Part shown: in pieces, positions 8,415 through 17,358 of the stretch | Layout: the number at the start of each line of letters is the position of its first letter | Position numbering within the stretch: the stretch's first letter is position 1 | Assembly (NCBI GenBank): GCA_964517065.1 | Contig: CAZFBK010000001.1 | Location: forward strand, 1 to 64,000 | Origin: CAYYYA01 sp964517065 | Lineage (GTDB): Bacteria > Patescibacteriota > Patescibacteriia > UBA1558 > 2-01-FULL-52-15 | Reading direction: 5' to 3' | DNA: 64,000 nt | Program-made: the position numbers and the translations under genes | Notes under the pieces: model-generated | Database searches by the model: none | Told to the model about the DNA's origin: nothing | Seen by the model: the letters and a program-made list of their open reading frames with translations, nothing else

Positions 8415-9842
8415 TTAGAGTTTAACTTCCGGTCCTTCACTCCCCACTTTATACTTATGCAACGGCAACTTCTCCCAGGTATGCAAAATCGGCGTGATAA
8501 ACTTCCATTGAGCTGCTACTTCGGCCGTACTGGCGAAAAGCGTCTGATCTCCGCGAATAGCGTCATACAATAACTTCTCGTAGGCATCCAACTCTTTACT
8601 GCCGTCTTTATGGAAACGAAAAGATAAATTACGAGATTCTATGTCACCACTCAAATCAGATTTCTTGGCGTAGAACTTGACACTAATACCTTCATCCGGC
8701 TGAATGCGGAAGGTCACACTATTCTGGTGCCGATGCTCAGGATGAGGCGATGGACAAAGACAAGGATGAATCGGCTGAAAATATACTTTGATCTCAGTTT
8801 TCTTCTCGGCCAGTGCTTTACCGCTCTCTAGATAAAAAGGCACTCCACGCCAGCGCGGGTTATCGATGAAAGCTTTGATTTTGAAATAGGTCTCTGTGGT
8901 TGAATTCTTTGGCACGTTTTTGGCCTTAGTATACCCCTGATATTGTCCGCGAATAATTGAGCTGCGCATTTCCTGGCCGTGCATGAGATGTAATGCTTTC
9001 ATCATCTCTGACCGACCACGTCGGATAGCCTCACTGGTCAGCTGCTTGGGGTTATTCATACTTACTAAGGCGAGCATCTGTAATAAATGATTTTGGCCCA
9101 CATCACGCAGAGCGCCGATCTCATTATAGAAACTACCTCGCGTACCGATGTCAATCGTTTCTAATAAACGAATATGAACGCGTTCAATATATTTGTGGTT
9201 CCAGATAGGCTCGAAGAGAGAATTAGAAAAACGAAACGCTAACATATTCTGAATCGTATCTTTGGCCAGATAGTGGTCCACGCGGAAAATTTGTTCTTCT
9301 TTGAACAGACGACCCAAAAGTAAATCTAGGTTAGCAGCCGACTGTTCATCATGCCCGAACGGTTTCTCGACTAATATCCGCGTCCAACCCTCATCCTCGC
9401 TACATGGATCAGTCAATCCAGAATCAGACAAATGTTTCAATAGTGAAGGATAATATTTCGGTGGTACAGCCAAGTGAAATAACTTACTAGCACAAGCTTT
9501 CCATTGTTTGTCCTGATAGCCCAGCTTCTGCGCCAGACTGTCATAGCTGGCACGATCTTCGAAATCCCCCTGATGATAATGGATGAGGCTGACAAATTTT
9601 TTGAACTCCGGCTTTTTCTTCAGCTCTCCACCCTGATCCCAAAGGAGCTTCTGAAAAACCTGCTCAGTAATAGGTCGATGAGAAAAACCGATGATAGAAA
9701 AAAGCCTCGGCAGCTTCTTGGCCTGATAGAGGCTAAATAACGAAGGGATCAGCTTGCGATGAGTGAGGTCACCCGTAGCGCCGAAAATAACAAAAACCGT
9801 TGGTACGGTTGGCAGAGTTACTGACTGTTTTTTGACCTTCAT
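8415..9842 (-). CDS. zwf: glucose-6-phosphate 1-dehydrogenase
   Basis: 475 residues, normal length for G6PDH, which oxidises glucose 6-phosphate to 6-phosphogluconolactone with NAD(P)+. Seen: nucleotide-binding FGATGDLTHRKLIPSL (20-35), VEKPFG (158-163), the active-site block RVDHYLAKDTIQNML (from 187, catalytic His in DHYLAKD) and the conserved RNLSFRF and YEKLLYDAIRGD segments near the end. Together with gnd it gives an oxidative pentose-phosphate branch, which many reduced CPR genomes lack. It is transcribed apart from gnd, with a repeat of ~170 bp between them. Confidence 0.95.
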   Translation of the reverse strand: MKVKKQSVTLPTVPTVFVIFGATGDLTHRKLIPSLFSLYQAKKLPRLFSIIGFSHRPITEQVFQKLLWDQGGELKKKPEFKKFVSLIHYHQGDFEDRASYDSLAQKLGYQDKQWKACASKLFHLAVPPKYYPSLLKHLSDSGLTDPCSEDEGWTRILVEKPFGHDEQSAANLDLLLGRLFKEEQIFRVDHYLAKDTIQNMLAFRFSNSLFEPIWNHKYIERVHIRLLETIDIGTRGSFYNEIGALRDVGQNHLLQMLALVSMNNPKQLTSEAIRRGRSEMMKALHLMHGQEMRSSIIRGQYQGYTKAKNVPKNSTTETYFKIKAFIDNPRWRGVPFYLESGKALAEKKTEIKVYFQPIHPCLCPSPHPEHRHQNSVTFRIQPDEGISVKFYAKKSDLSGDIESRNLSFRFHKDGSKELDAYEKLLYDAIRGDQTLFASTAEVAAQWKFITPILHTWEKLPLHKYKVGSEGPEVKL

Positions 9843-9851
9843 AGCTAGATT

Positions 9852-9860
9852 ATTGTAGCA
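9852..9860 (-). promoter_or_regulatory. extended -10 box of zwf
   Basis: TGCTACAAT on the minus strand, its hexamer ending 9 nt before the zwf ATG (9842). The transcription start would fall almost at the start codon. Confidence 0.5.
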
Positions 9861-9933
9861 TTATTCCTGCACGCTCTCAATGTCAGGAAATGACAAAAAA
9901 CCTTTGCAAAAAGGATGCAGATCAAAAGTATGT

Positions 9934-10119
9934 TTAGCGCATCCAGGCGGTGACGAAGATAGCCAAGAAGAAAACTGCAATCAGAATGAACAGATAGATC
10001 AGAGCGATCAATCCCGTCCATCTCCAATACATAGCCCAAAATAATCCCAGGAGGGTTATGTTTTTGTTTTGCTGCAGATAATCTTTGACCTTTGGATTGA
10101 GATCCATTGGTAATTTCAT
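9934..10119 (-). CDS. small membrane protein
   Basis: 61 residues: a short charged N-terminus (MKLPMDLNPKVKDYLQQNK) followed by hydrophobic stretches (ITLLGLFWAMYWRW, GLIALIYLFILIAVFFLAIF) that look like one or two membrane helices. No family recognised. A TATAAT (10135-10140) lies 15 bp before the ATG. It could be a real small inner-membrane protein; the evidence is its hydrophobic pattern and its placement with its own promoter in an otherwise empty interval. About 90 bp separate it from the zwf start. Confidence 0.5.
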   Translation of the reverse strand: MKLPMDLNPKVKDYLQQNKNITLLGLFWAMYWRWTGLIALIYLFILIAVFFLAIFVTAWMR

Positions 10120-10134
10120 CTTGAGACGTTAATT

Positions 10135-10149
10135 ATTATAATAAGTATA
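10135..10149 (-). promoter_or_regulatory. candidate -10 boxes of the small membrane protein
   Basis: TATAAT (10135-10140) and TATACT (10144-10149) on the minus strand, 15 and 24 bp before the ATG. Confidence 0.4.
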
Positions 10150-10191
10150 CTACCAAACGTATAATTGCACTATGGGCGGTTTGGTAATAAT

Positions 10192-10205
10192 CCCGCCTCG
10201 ACTCG
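10192..10205. repeat. 14-bp repeat shared with a coding insertion in lgt
   Basis: CCCGCCTCGACTCG occurs here and again at 18165-18178 inside lgt. The remainder of the gene-free stretch 10150-10343 is low-complexity AT-rich sequence with TTAGTTATTAG-like runs; I see no gene in it. Confidence 0.6.
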
Positions 10206-10343
10206 TCGTCTTCGGCAAGGCAGGCAAAAACCAATAATCAATCTTTAATCTTCAAACAATTTCTGCCGTGAGGGTTTTATTATTTGAAATCTTTTTTATT
10301 AACTATTGTTTAGTTATTAGTGATTTACTATTAGTTATTTGTC

Positions 10344-10802
10344 TTAGAGCAACTTCGTCACCCAGTCTCGAATTTGCTCTTCATTGCGCTCCGGCTCAAA
10401 AAAATAGCTGTCCAGACGCAGTGTCTGACCAACCTGATTACCTTTCCATTTCTTGACTAATGTTTCAAGGTGATCAGCTGCTCCACAGAAATGAGTATAA
10501 GTCGAATCACCAAGTCCGAAGACAGCGAAACGATGCTTGGGGAAGGTTTTGGTGCCAACCTTTTTTTGCAATTGAAACCAGTGTTCGTGCAGTTGTCCTT
10601 CGAGACGTTTCGTGCCTTCAAACCGATCCCAACTACATGATCCAATAATCGTCAGATGAGAGTCAGAGATATCAGCCGGTTGAGCATCCAGAGCGCTCAG
10701 CAATGTCACTCGGTGACCTGATTTGGTTAATAATTCTGACATCAACTCTGCAGCTGAGCGCGTGCTGCCGGAATTACTGCCGTAGATGATACGTATATGC
10801 AT
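10344..10802 (-). CDS. flavodoxin
   Basis: 152 residues, a small FMN-binding electron carrier. The phosphate loop is YGSNSGSTRSAAE (residues 6-18). The isoalloxazine-binding loops are GSCSWDRFEG and GLGDSTYTHFCGAAD, as in classical flavodoxins. Length is typical. It stands alone in the minus-strand array with its own promoter. Which reductase or partner it serves is not shown here. The start is supported by a TATACT box ending exactly 6 bp before the ATG, so the message is probably leaderless; no Shine-Dalgarno is visible. Confidence 0.93.
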   Translation of the reverse strand: MHIRIIYGSNSGSTRSAAELMSELLTKSGHRVTLLSALDAQPADISDSHLTIIGSCSWDRFEGTKRLEGQLHEHWFQLQKKVGTKTFPKHRFAVFGLGDSTYTHFCGAADHLETLVKKWKGNQVGQTLRLDSYFFEPERNEEQIRDWVTKLL

Positions 10803-10808
10803 GAGATA

Positions 10809-10814
10809 AGTATA
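10809..10814 (-). promoter_or_regulatory. -10 box of flavodoxin, leaderless type
   Basis: TATACT, then TATCTC, then ATG: the -10 hexamer ends 6 nt before the start codon, so +1 should coincide with the ATG. Confidence 0.6.
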
Positions 10815-10950
10815 GCTGAAAAGTTCGAAGTTCGAAATACTAAGTTCTAAACAAGTTCAAATAAAAAAGTTCAAACCACACCCGTCGTTTTGAACTTCGA
10901 ACTTAAAATATTTGAACTTATTTAGAATTTCGAACTTAGAACTTAGAACT
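10815..10950. repeat. AAGTTC/GAACTT palindromic repeat
   Basis: About 135 bp made of AAGTTCGAA, AAGTTCTAA and their complements (GAACTTCGAACTT, GAACTTAGAACTTAGAACTT), folding on itself around CACCCGTCG. It lies between the cfa and flavodoxin genes. A second element of this kind is at 62996-63190. Confidence 0.75.
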
Positions 10951-10951
10951 T

Positions 10952-10977
10952 CTTCAGTCAGCCTTACCTGACTGAAG
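10952..10977 (-). terminator. hairpin overlapping the cfa stop codon
   Basis: Perfect 10-bp stem CTTCAGTCAG/CTGACTGAAG with a 6-nt loop that contains the TAA of cfa. There is no T-run, so termination strength is uncertain. Confidence 0.5.
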
Positions 10978-12079
10978 TGTAGCCCCCTACTCGTCCGTTC
11001 TTGGATAGGACGATCTGCCACAGATTATTATTGCGCACGCGGAACGATCCGGCGCAGGATAAAAGGTAATATTTCCACTGACGATAGAAACGATCACCAT
11101 ATTTTTGTTTCAGCTCCGGCCAGTGCTGGTCAAAATTGTGCCACCATGCCATCAGTGTCCTATCATAATCAGGACCAAAGTTATGCCAGTCTTCGATGAT
11201 AAATAATCTTTCAACAGCTGTGGTAATCTGCTTAGCTGACGGCAATACACCACCTGGGAAAACGTATCTATCAATCCACGGATCTGTGGTTGTAGCCGAT
11301 TTATTGCCTCCGATGGTATGCAAGAGGAATAAACCATCATCAGCCAGATGCTCACGCGCTACCTGCATGTACGTGCGGTAGTTCTTGTAACCGACGTGCT
11401 CAAACATACCAAGGGAAATAATATGATCGTACGTTCCGGTAATCTTACGGTAATCCAAAAGCTGTATCTCAACGGGCAATCCAGCGCATAGCTTTTTACC
11501 CAACTCAACTTGCTCCGGTGATACCGTCACACCCACGACGTGAGCGCCGTATTTCTCGCCTGCGAATTTCGCCCAGCTGCCCCAGCCGCAGCCGATGTCC
11601 AGAACCCGCTGACCGGCTTTCAGACCAATCTTGCGACAGACCAGATCCAATTTTGCTTCTTGAGCAGCATCAAGAGTATCACTATCTTTCCAATAGCCAC
11701 AGGTATAGACGAGACGTTTATCCAGCATCACACTATAGAGATCATTACCGATATCATAATGCCGACGGGCATTCTTGGCTGCCAAGCCAAACTTTTGGGT
11801 ATTGAGTAAACGGGCACGGATCACCTGCAAGATGAAACGCCAATCATAGCCAATTGATGACTCTAATTTGGCAGCAAAGACTTTGAAGAAAAACTGATCC
11901 AGCGCTGGACTGTCCCACCAGCCATCCATATAGGACTCGCCCAAAGCTAGTGATCCATTGGACAAGATGCGCTCATACCAAGCATCGTTATGCACTTGAA
12001 TATCCCATGGCCGAGACCCACCCACTATAACGTCGGCTTTGGCTAAGAGTCCTTTGACTGTCTTTTCTGCTTGTGACAT
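10964..12079 (-). CDS. cfa: cyclopropane-fatty-acyl-phospholipid synthase
   Basis: 371 residues. SAM-dependent enzyme that adds a methylene bridge across double bonds of membrane phospholipid acyl chains. SAM-binding motif I VLDIGCGWGSWAKF is near residue 158, preceded by the family's NARRHYDIGNDLY signature and followed by MFEHVGYKNY and DRYVFPGG. The N-terminal GESYMDGWWD is typical of Cfa. Length fits the family (~380). Many CPR bacteria lack de novo lipid synthesis, so this would modify acquired or host-derived lipids; that is inference. The end of the reading frame forms one arm of a hairpin. Confidence 0.95.
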   Translation of the reverse strand: MSQAEKTVKGLLAKADVIVGGSRPWDIQVHNDAWYERILSNGSLALGESYMDGWWDSPALDQFFFKVFAAKLESSIGYDWRFILQVIRARLLNTQKFGLAAKNARRHYDIGNDLYSVMLDKRLVYTCGYWKDSDTLDAAQEAKLDLVCRKIGLKAGQRVLDIGCGWGSWAKFAGEKYGAHVVGVTVSPEQVELGKKLCAGLPVEIQLLDYRKITGTYDHIISLGMFEHVGYKNYRTYMQVAREHLADDGLFLLHTIGGNKSATTTDPWIDRYVFPGGVLPSAKQITTAVERLFIIEDWHNFGPDYDRTLMAWWHNFDQHWPELKQKYGDRFYRQWKYYLLSCAGSFRVRNNNLWQIVLSKNGRVGGYTSVR

Positions 12080-12161
12080 AGAGGAATTATTATTTATAGA
12101 CTACACCTGCAAGGGAAAAAATCAAGATCTGTCGGTTTAGGAGGATTTTACTTACCAAAGG

Positions 12162-12193
12162 AAAAACCGCGTACCAAATGACAGTACGCGGTT
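12162..12193 (-). terminator. rho-independent terminator of the winged-helix gene
   Basis: Stem AACCGCGTAC/GTACGCGGTT with a 9-nt loop. On the minus strand it ends GGTTTTTCC. It lies 24 bp after the stop at 12217. Confidence 0.85.
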
Positions 12194-12216
12194 CCTTGAG
12201 GCTCGGCCTCTAGCTG

Positions 12217-12582
12217 TTAGAACAGCGGATGTGAAAACTGGGCTCGACGCAGGATAGTACGAGCAACAACCTCCGTCGTCCACACCGGAGCAAAGATCTC
12301 AGTCACAGCGTTTACGCCTCGACCGGAAAGCCGATAGTATGAGCCATCCTTCAGCTCAATCAAGGCATGATGCTGGAGAGCAGACAAGTCAGCTTCCAGT
12401 CTTTCACGAATGACCGTCGGATGCTTGGCAGGCAATCCGTAGAGCGGATCCTGTGAAGTCTGCTTGTCACGGGACTCTTTGAGAGCATCCTCCAACATCG
12501 CGACGGTCGGGTAGCAATCCAAACGACCACAACCCGCAATAATCGCCAACAAAGCATTACAGCGGACGACGTAATCTGTCAT
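12217..12582 (-). CDS. small winged-helix-like protein
   Basis: 121 residues from the ATG at 12582, chosen because GGAGG sits 5 bp upstream of it; a longer frame begins 33 bp earlier. The sequence reads as a wHTH: helices around NALLAIIAG and TVAMLEDALKES, a recognition-type segment HPTVIRERLEADLSALQHH, and a wing ALIELKDGSYYRLSGRG. It could be a transcription regulator of local genes. No named family is recognised. It has its own terminator and a candidate promoter (TTGACA-17-TAGTCT) and so forms a single-gene unit. Confidence 0.6.
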   Translation of the reverse strand: MTDYVVRCNALLAIIAGCGRLDCYPTVAMLEDALKESRDKQTSQDPLYGLPAKHPTVIRERLEADLSALQHHALIELKDGSYYRLSGRGVNAVTEIFAPVWTTEVVARTILRRAQFSHPLF

Positions 12583-12642
12583 AAAAACCTCCAGGTAAAG
12601 GTCACGACGCATCAAAAAAAAGACGGAACGTATTCTGCTTCC

Positions 12643-12671
12643 AGACTACGCCCGCTTTATAATAATGTCAA
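12643..12671 (-). promoter_or_regulatory. promoter of the winged-helix gene
   Basis: TTGACA (12666-12671) and TAGTCT (12643-12648) on the minus strand with a 17-bp spacer, about 60 bp before the ATG. The -10 is weak. Confidence 0.45.
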
Positions 12672-12680
12672 TTGTGCTGG

Positions 12681-13619
12681 CTAAACCCCCAACAACCTAT
12701 GCAGAATAGTATTCCGTTCGGCCATACTCATGGCGTGCATCACTACGACGATGACATCACCTTTTTTGATCGAGACAGTTCGTTGTGCCTCGACGAGAAA
12801 GCCAACTTTGGCGGCATCAGGAGAAAATTGTCGTAAGCTCGTGTTGCGATCCGCCACAGCAATACTGCGTGTCTGTCCCTCAGCCGTCGTAGCCACAATA
12901 GTATAGCGACTGACCGCACTGCCCCTGATAATAGCTGACTGAGCAAAAGCTTCATGAGCGATCACCGCCATCTCACGCGCAGTAGTCAAAGTATTTTCAC
13001 TCAAACCCGCCACGTCTTTGAAGACAGTTTGCTTCAAACCTAAACTTTTTGCTTTAGCGTTCATCTCAACCAAAAAACCTACGTGTGTCATTCCAACAGC
13101 ATCGACCAAAGCTCGTGCTGACTGATTGGACGAAGCTACCAGCATGGCAATCCAGAGATCGTAGACCGTCACGGTATCACCAAGTTTCAAGGATACTTCA
13201 CTGGTCACATCATTACCAACCCAAACCTTAGGATAATCCAAATGCGTCTGCGTGATAGTAACTTTCTGTCCCCAGTCAGGCTTATGATCGAGGATAACCA
13301 AAGCTGTCATCAGCTTGGTCATGGACGCTGGTGGTAACTGTTTGTCTGCTTGTGATGAGGCAACGACTTTGCCACCGGCGTATTTCACATAGGTCACTGA
13401 AGGTGGTGCTGGTTTTTTCACAACTTTCTTCGTTACCGGTTTCTTGACGACTGGTTTTTTGACTGCCGGCTTTTTGACCGGAGTTGTAGCCTTCTTCGGT
13501 GCTGTTACAGCTGGTTTGGCTGGCACGGTAGTTTTTGTTGCTGCCAAAGTGGGCAGACTAATAGAAGAGACTGTCAGAGAAATAATCAGACCGTAAAAAA
13601 AGATAGTAATTGCTTTCAT
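12681..13619 (-). CDS. S11-family D-Ala-D-Ala carboxypeptidase-like protein
   Basis: 312 residues from ATG 13619. Signal peptide, then a Lys/Pro/Ala-rich linker (~30-72), then the penicillin-binding-protein peptidase domain. SxxK is SMTK (S99/K102) and SxN is SSN (163-165), but the KTG triad position reads KVG (271-273, AAKVGFLVEAQ). The family trims D-Ala from peptidoglycan stem peptides outside the membrane. The basic linker may bind the wall or membrane surface. The T-to-V change in the third box may alter activity or substrate use. The start agrees with a TATACT box 6 bp upstream. Confidence 0.88.
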   Translation of the reverse strand: MKAITIFFYGLIISLTVSSISLPTLAATKTTVPAKPAVTAPKKATTPVKKPAVKKPVVKKPVTKKVVKKPAPPSVTYVKYAGGKVVASSQADKQLPPASMTKLMTALVILDHKPDWGQKVTITQTHLDYPKVWVGNDVTSEVSLKLGDTVTVYDLWIAMLVASSNQSARALVDAVGMTHVGFLVEMNAKAKSLGLKQTVFKDVAGLSENTLTTAREMAVIAHEAFAQSAIIRGSAVSRYTIVATTAEGQTRSIAVADRNTSLRQFSPDAAKVGFLVEAQRTVSIKKGDVIVVVMHAMSMAERNTILHRLLGV

Positions 13620-13625
13620 AGATAC

Positions 13626-13634
13626 AGTATAGCA
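13626..13634 (-). promoter_or_regulatory. extended -10 promoter, leaderless type
   Basis: TGCTATACT on the minus strand. The hexamer ends 6 nt before the ATG of the carboxypeptidase-like gene (spacer GTATCT). Confidence 0.65.
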
Positions 13635-13693
13635 GAAAGACAACGATTAAAATAATTACGCAAAAATATTGACATTTCACACACTAACAAGTG

Positions 13694-13719
13694 GGCCGGT
13701 TCGCTCGCGCGAACCGGCC
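13694..13719 (-). terminator. GC-rich hairpin downstream of the subtilase gene
   Basis: GGCCGGTTCG/CGAACCGGCC, 10-bp perfect stem with a 6-nt loop, 25 bp past the stop at 13745. No T-run. Confidence 0.6.
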
Positions 13720-13744
13720 TGCTATTATTAATACCTTATGCTGT

Positions 13745-16700
13745 CTAGCCTTGAATCGGAGGCCACAGAGGAGGCCGCCCATTCTCAGACTGACAAACGC
13801 CACTAGATGAATTACAGCTATACCCACTCTGACACCCGCAATAGCTACAATTATTTATAATTGTTTGAGAAGCGCTACAGTACAAAGGTTTTGAATTTTT
13901 GCACTCATTGGTGAACAGAACATCGTTACAACCGATAGATTCTTCCCACCCCGTTCGTCGGACATCATGCTGAAATTGCGTCCAGATATGATTCCCGCTC
14001 GATGGACCCAGTAGATCCCACATGCTAAGTCGTCCGCTCTCGGTAACTTCCAATAGCTCACCAGTACCGTTTCCATCCACGTCCGCTATGGCTAGATTGG
14101 CCGGAGAAACACTAGAACTTGCAAAGTGCCAGAAACTTACAGCAGAACCGTCTGGTTTACGCATGTAAATTTTACCAGCCACATCTGCAATTGCAATTTC
14201 TATGTCGCTCGTATTACTATCCATATTGGCCATCACAGGATTGCCGATCATTTTCTTGCCTGTGTCAGCAGACTGTGGCCAACCAGATACTGAAGTACCA
14301 TCATCATTGTAGATGTAGAGACTACCAGTATGAGTCGAGCTATTCTCCATGGCGATGGCGATTTCTTCTTGTCCATCATTATCAACGTCCGCCACAGCTA
14401 TATCTCCCACCGAACTAACACTGCTAACTTGGAGCGGCCAACCGCCCGTCGCGGTACCATTACTTTGGAATGAATATACTTCGCCGTTAGTTCCCGCGCC
14501 GACGATCTGTGCACCACTCGCAGCATGTCCTACAGCAATGGTCTTGATATGTGGACTATTGACCGGCCAGCCAGAAAGCGTCGTGCCATCGCCATTGTAA
14601 GCGTAGATTTTTTGGTCACTACCGGCTTGGATTATTTCTAATTGCGGGTCACCGTCTAAATTCGCTAAGACGGCGGCTCCTACCGGAGTAGTTGGCATTT
14701 GAATTGGCCAACCTGTGGCAACGGTAGCATTTCTATTGAGAGCAGTGATGGAACCATTATTACTGACCGCGACAACTTCAATCTGTTTATCGTTATCAAT
14801 GTCTCCCACGCTGATACTTTTGGCAGCTCCTGCCAGACCAGCAATCCAACCAGGCACATCGGTCCCATCTTCGTTGAGAGCTAGAACCGAGTTATAGGGA
14901 GTTCCAAGAATTAATTCCAGTTTACCGTCATTATCGACATCGGCGGCGGCGATTGGAGAGCCGATACTGAAAGGCTGGGGCCAACCAGAGACAACGCTCC
15001 CATCTTCGTTAAAGACGTAAATACCGTCTGAGTCGGCAACGATAACTTCTGGCTTACCGTCGTTATCGATATCAGCCAATAATGGAGGGTAATCAACCCC
15101 CGTACTAATAGATTTCGGCCAACCTGGTTGCGATGGTTCGAGGGACAGTGGATACCACGTTGTACTGGTAGAACCAACCACCGAATCATAGGTTGTTAAT
15201 TTTACCGTTACAACATTATAACCAACGCTGTTGACATCAATTGAATATAGCTCAGATTTTATTTTAGGCGTAGTAATAGACTGATCAATTACCCAAGTAG
15301 AAGGATTAGAACCAAGTCCCACCTGTATCTGATAATGATCAAAGTTAGGACTATCAGCGCTGCCATTAATATGATAATACTGACCGTCAAAATGGCTACT
15401 GGTCTGATCCAAAATTGCAGTCGGCTGCCAATCAACAGGATAGATATCGTCTTTAGCTATCTGTCCATCAGTATCATAGACGCGAAGCTCCACCTGATAT
15501 ATACCGCTGGGTAACCCGTTCAGTGTTGCTAGTAAGCCGTTCGTAACCGGTGTAGCTGACGAAGCTATTTGCGTCATCGTCGTCGGATAGAGTCCTGAAC
15601 CTGCGAGAACTTCATAATGATCAAAATGAGCACCAGCAGCAGTTCCAAATAAATTCTGACCACCTACGATTCGTGTGGTCAAGACAGGATCTAGGTTGGC
15701 TATTGGATAGTGACCAGTCGTTAAGGTGGTTTGAGCTTTTAGTACTGCCTGATAAGCATTGAGACGACCAGTTCCCGAAAATCCTCCTTGAGCGTTGACC
15801 AGCGGATTTGTAGCTGATTGCAAGAGAGACCGTACTTCGGCTACTGTCAGGCTGGGGTTTTCTGCTCTGACCAGACCTGCCACACCAGCCAATACAGGAG
15901 CTGCCATTGACGTACCGCCAAGCATTCCATAGGTATTATTCTCTTTGGTCGTCCAGATTGCATTGCCAGGCGCAGTAATATCTAACTGCCCTCCATAATT
16001 GGAATAATACGCACGATAATCACGATCATCACTAGCTCCGACACAGAGAACTAAATCATCGTTACAGATACCACTAGGATCACCATTGCTGTCATTACCA
16101 GACGCAATGATTACCAACACATCTTGACTTTCAGCATAGGCTATCTCATCACGGAGCGCTTGGCTATCACTTACCTTGTAGCTAAAACTTACGACTTTAG
16201 CACCATTTTCGATGGCATAATGCAGAGGGAATACGTAGCCCGAATTTCTGATAGCCATCATGCGACAATTGGAACACGGTCCTACTACACCAATAGTATT
16301 AGCGGTTGCAGCCATGCCACCGTTGACATAGGTTCCATGACGCAAGCCTGACGAAATAGACGGATCTTTATCCATTTGAGAAAAGTCCCAACCAATCAGG
16401 TCGTCTGCATAACCGTTACCATCATCATCTTGATTGTTGATATCCCCCGGATCCAATATATAGCGACTAAGAGAACTGCTCCATTCTAAGGTATGTCCGT
16501 CTTGATCAGTGTCTTCTCCGAGATTTTGCCAAATATTGTCCACCAGATCGGGATGATACCATTCGATTTCAGTGTCAATGGCAGCCACAATGATACGGTT
16601 ACCGGTCTGAATATCCCAGGCTGCAGGAGTGTCCATATCAGCACCGACAGTACCGCCGGCTTGGCCAGTATTGTTGTGGTGCCACATACTAGGATATTGC

Positions 16701-17236
16701 GGGTCATTGGGAGTTAATGCTGGGCAACTTTGATAAATAGGTTCAGCCACCTCAACTTCGGGAGCTCTTTGCCAGAGCTTAATTTGATCCCAGACATTGG
16801 CTTGCGGATCAATATCAATCTCTACCCAGCGATCAAGACCGATGGCTCGTTTGACAGTTTGGTTACGGGATATCCTTGACTCGGGCATAACTTTTTTCAA
16901 ATCACGCACATTATTGATGGTCTGTCGGTCCATTACCTTGATCACTGCTCGGATCGCATCGCCACGACTGGTCACCGTTTCTGAACTTTTGAATTTAACA
17001 TTAATCTTTCCTGGGATCGGTTGATTGGGATCGCAGGTGGCTGCTCTGGCTTCAGCGTTGACCAAATTCAAATAGATAATGGGACTCGCAACCAAGAGAC
17101 CGCCAAAAAATAAAAAAATGGCGATAAAGCCACCAATACTAAGATGCTTTCTGGCACTAGATCCCAAAGAAATCATTCGCCGAAACTTGCCACCGAGCTT
17201 ACGAGGGAATCCCTCCGAGGAAAGGAAATTTCTCAT
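13745..17236 (-). CDS. membrane-anchored subtilisin-family protease with FG-GAP propeller
   Basis: 1163 residues. A basic N-terminus is followed by a hydrophobic segment (FIAIFLFFGGLLVASPIIYL, ~37-56), then a propeptide-like region and an S8 catalytic domain with intact triad: D221 (AAIDTEIEWYHPDL), H300 (RHGTYVNGGMAA), S443 (GGTSMAAPVLAG), oxyanion N381 (ASGND). Residues ~700-1075 hold FG-GAP/VCBS-type repeats (forms such as IADVDGNGTGELL and VADVDNDGQEEI), which build a calcium-binding integrin-like propeller. The tail has about nine Cys (YCGCQSGYSC). Extracellular; it may process surface proteins or degrade external protein. DNDG loops imply calcium binding. Single-gene unit. Confidence 0.92.
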   Translation of the reverse strand: MRNFLSSEGFPRKLGGKFRRMISLGSSARKHLSIGGFIAIFLFFGGLLVASPIIYLNLVNAEARAATCDPNQPIPGKINVKFKSSETVTSRGDAIRAVIKVMDRQTINNVRDLKKVMPESRISRNQTVKRAIGLDRWVEIDIDPQANVWDQIKLWQRAPEVEVAEPIYQSCPALTPNDPQYPSMWHHNNTGQAGGTVGADMDTPAAWDIQTGNRIIVAAIDTEIEWYHPDLVDNIWQNLGEDTDQDGHTLEWSSSLSRYILDPGDINNQDDDGNGYADDLIGWDFSQMDKDPSISSGLRHGTYVNGGMAATANTIGVVGPCSNCRMMAIRNSGYVFPLHYAIENGAKVVSFSYKVSDSQALRDEIAYAESQDVLVIIASGNDSNGDPSGICNDDLVLCVGASDDRDYRAYYSNYGGQLDITAPGNAIWTTKENNTYGMLGGTSMAAPVLAGVAGLVRAENPSLTVAEVRSLLQSATNPLVNAQGGFSGTGRLNAYQAVLKAQTTLTTGHYPIANLDPVLTTRIVGGQNLFGTAAGAHFDHYEVLAGSGLYPTTMTQIASSATPVTNGLLATLNGLPSGIYQVELRVYDTDGQIAKDDIYPVDWQPTAILDQTSSHFDGQYYHINGSADSPNFDHYQIQVGLGSNPSTWVIDQSITTPKIKSELYSIDVNSVGYNVVTVKLTTYDSVVGSTSTTWYPLSLEPSQPGWPKSISTGVDYPPLLADIDNDGKPEVIVADSDGIYVFNEDGSVVSGWPQPFSIGSPIAAADVDNDGKLELILGTPYNSVLALNEDGTDVPGWIAGLAGAAKSISVGDIDNDKQIEVVAVSNNGSITALNRNATVATGWPIQMPTTPVGAAVLANLDGDPQLEIIQAGSDQKIYAYNGDGTTLSGWPVNSPHIKTIAVGHAASGAQIVGAGTNGEVYSFQSNGTATGGWPLQVSSVSSVGDIAVADVDNDGQEEIAIAMENSSTHTGSLYIYNDDGTSVSGWPQSADTGKKMIGNPVMANMDSNTSDIEIAIADVAGKIYMRKPDGSAVSFWHFASSSVSPANLAIADVDGNGTGELLEVTESGRLSMWDLLGPSSGNHIWTQFQHDVRRTGWEESIGCNDVLFTNECKNSKPLYCSASQTIINNCSYCGCQSGYSCNSSSGVCQSENGRPPLWPPIQG

Positions 17237-17358
17237 GATATATATTAATTAATAATTGCGCTTACATTATAATCCTTTCTGACTTTCTGTCTATATGTGT
17301 ATAAGAATGTAGCAAAAAAGACCCCGCGGGTCATCCTATATTTTTTAAATGTGTATTA

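Noticed and set aside
9845..10039. Second small open frame overlapping the 61-residue membrane protein
   Set aside because: It is in another frame with mixed composition and no start signal; the other frame has a clear membrane-helix pattern.
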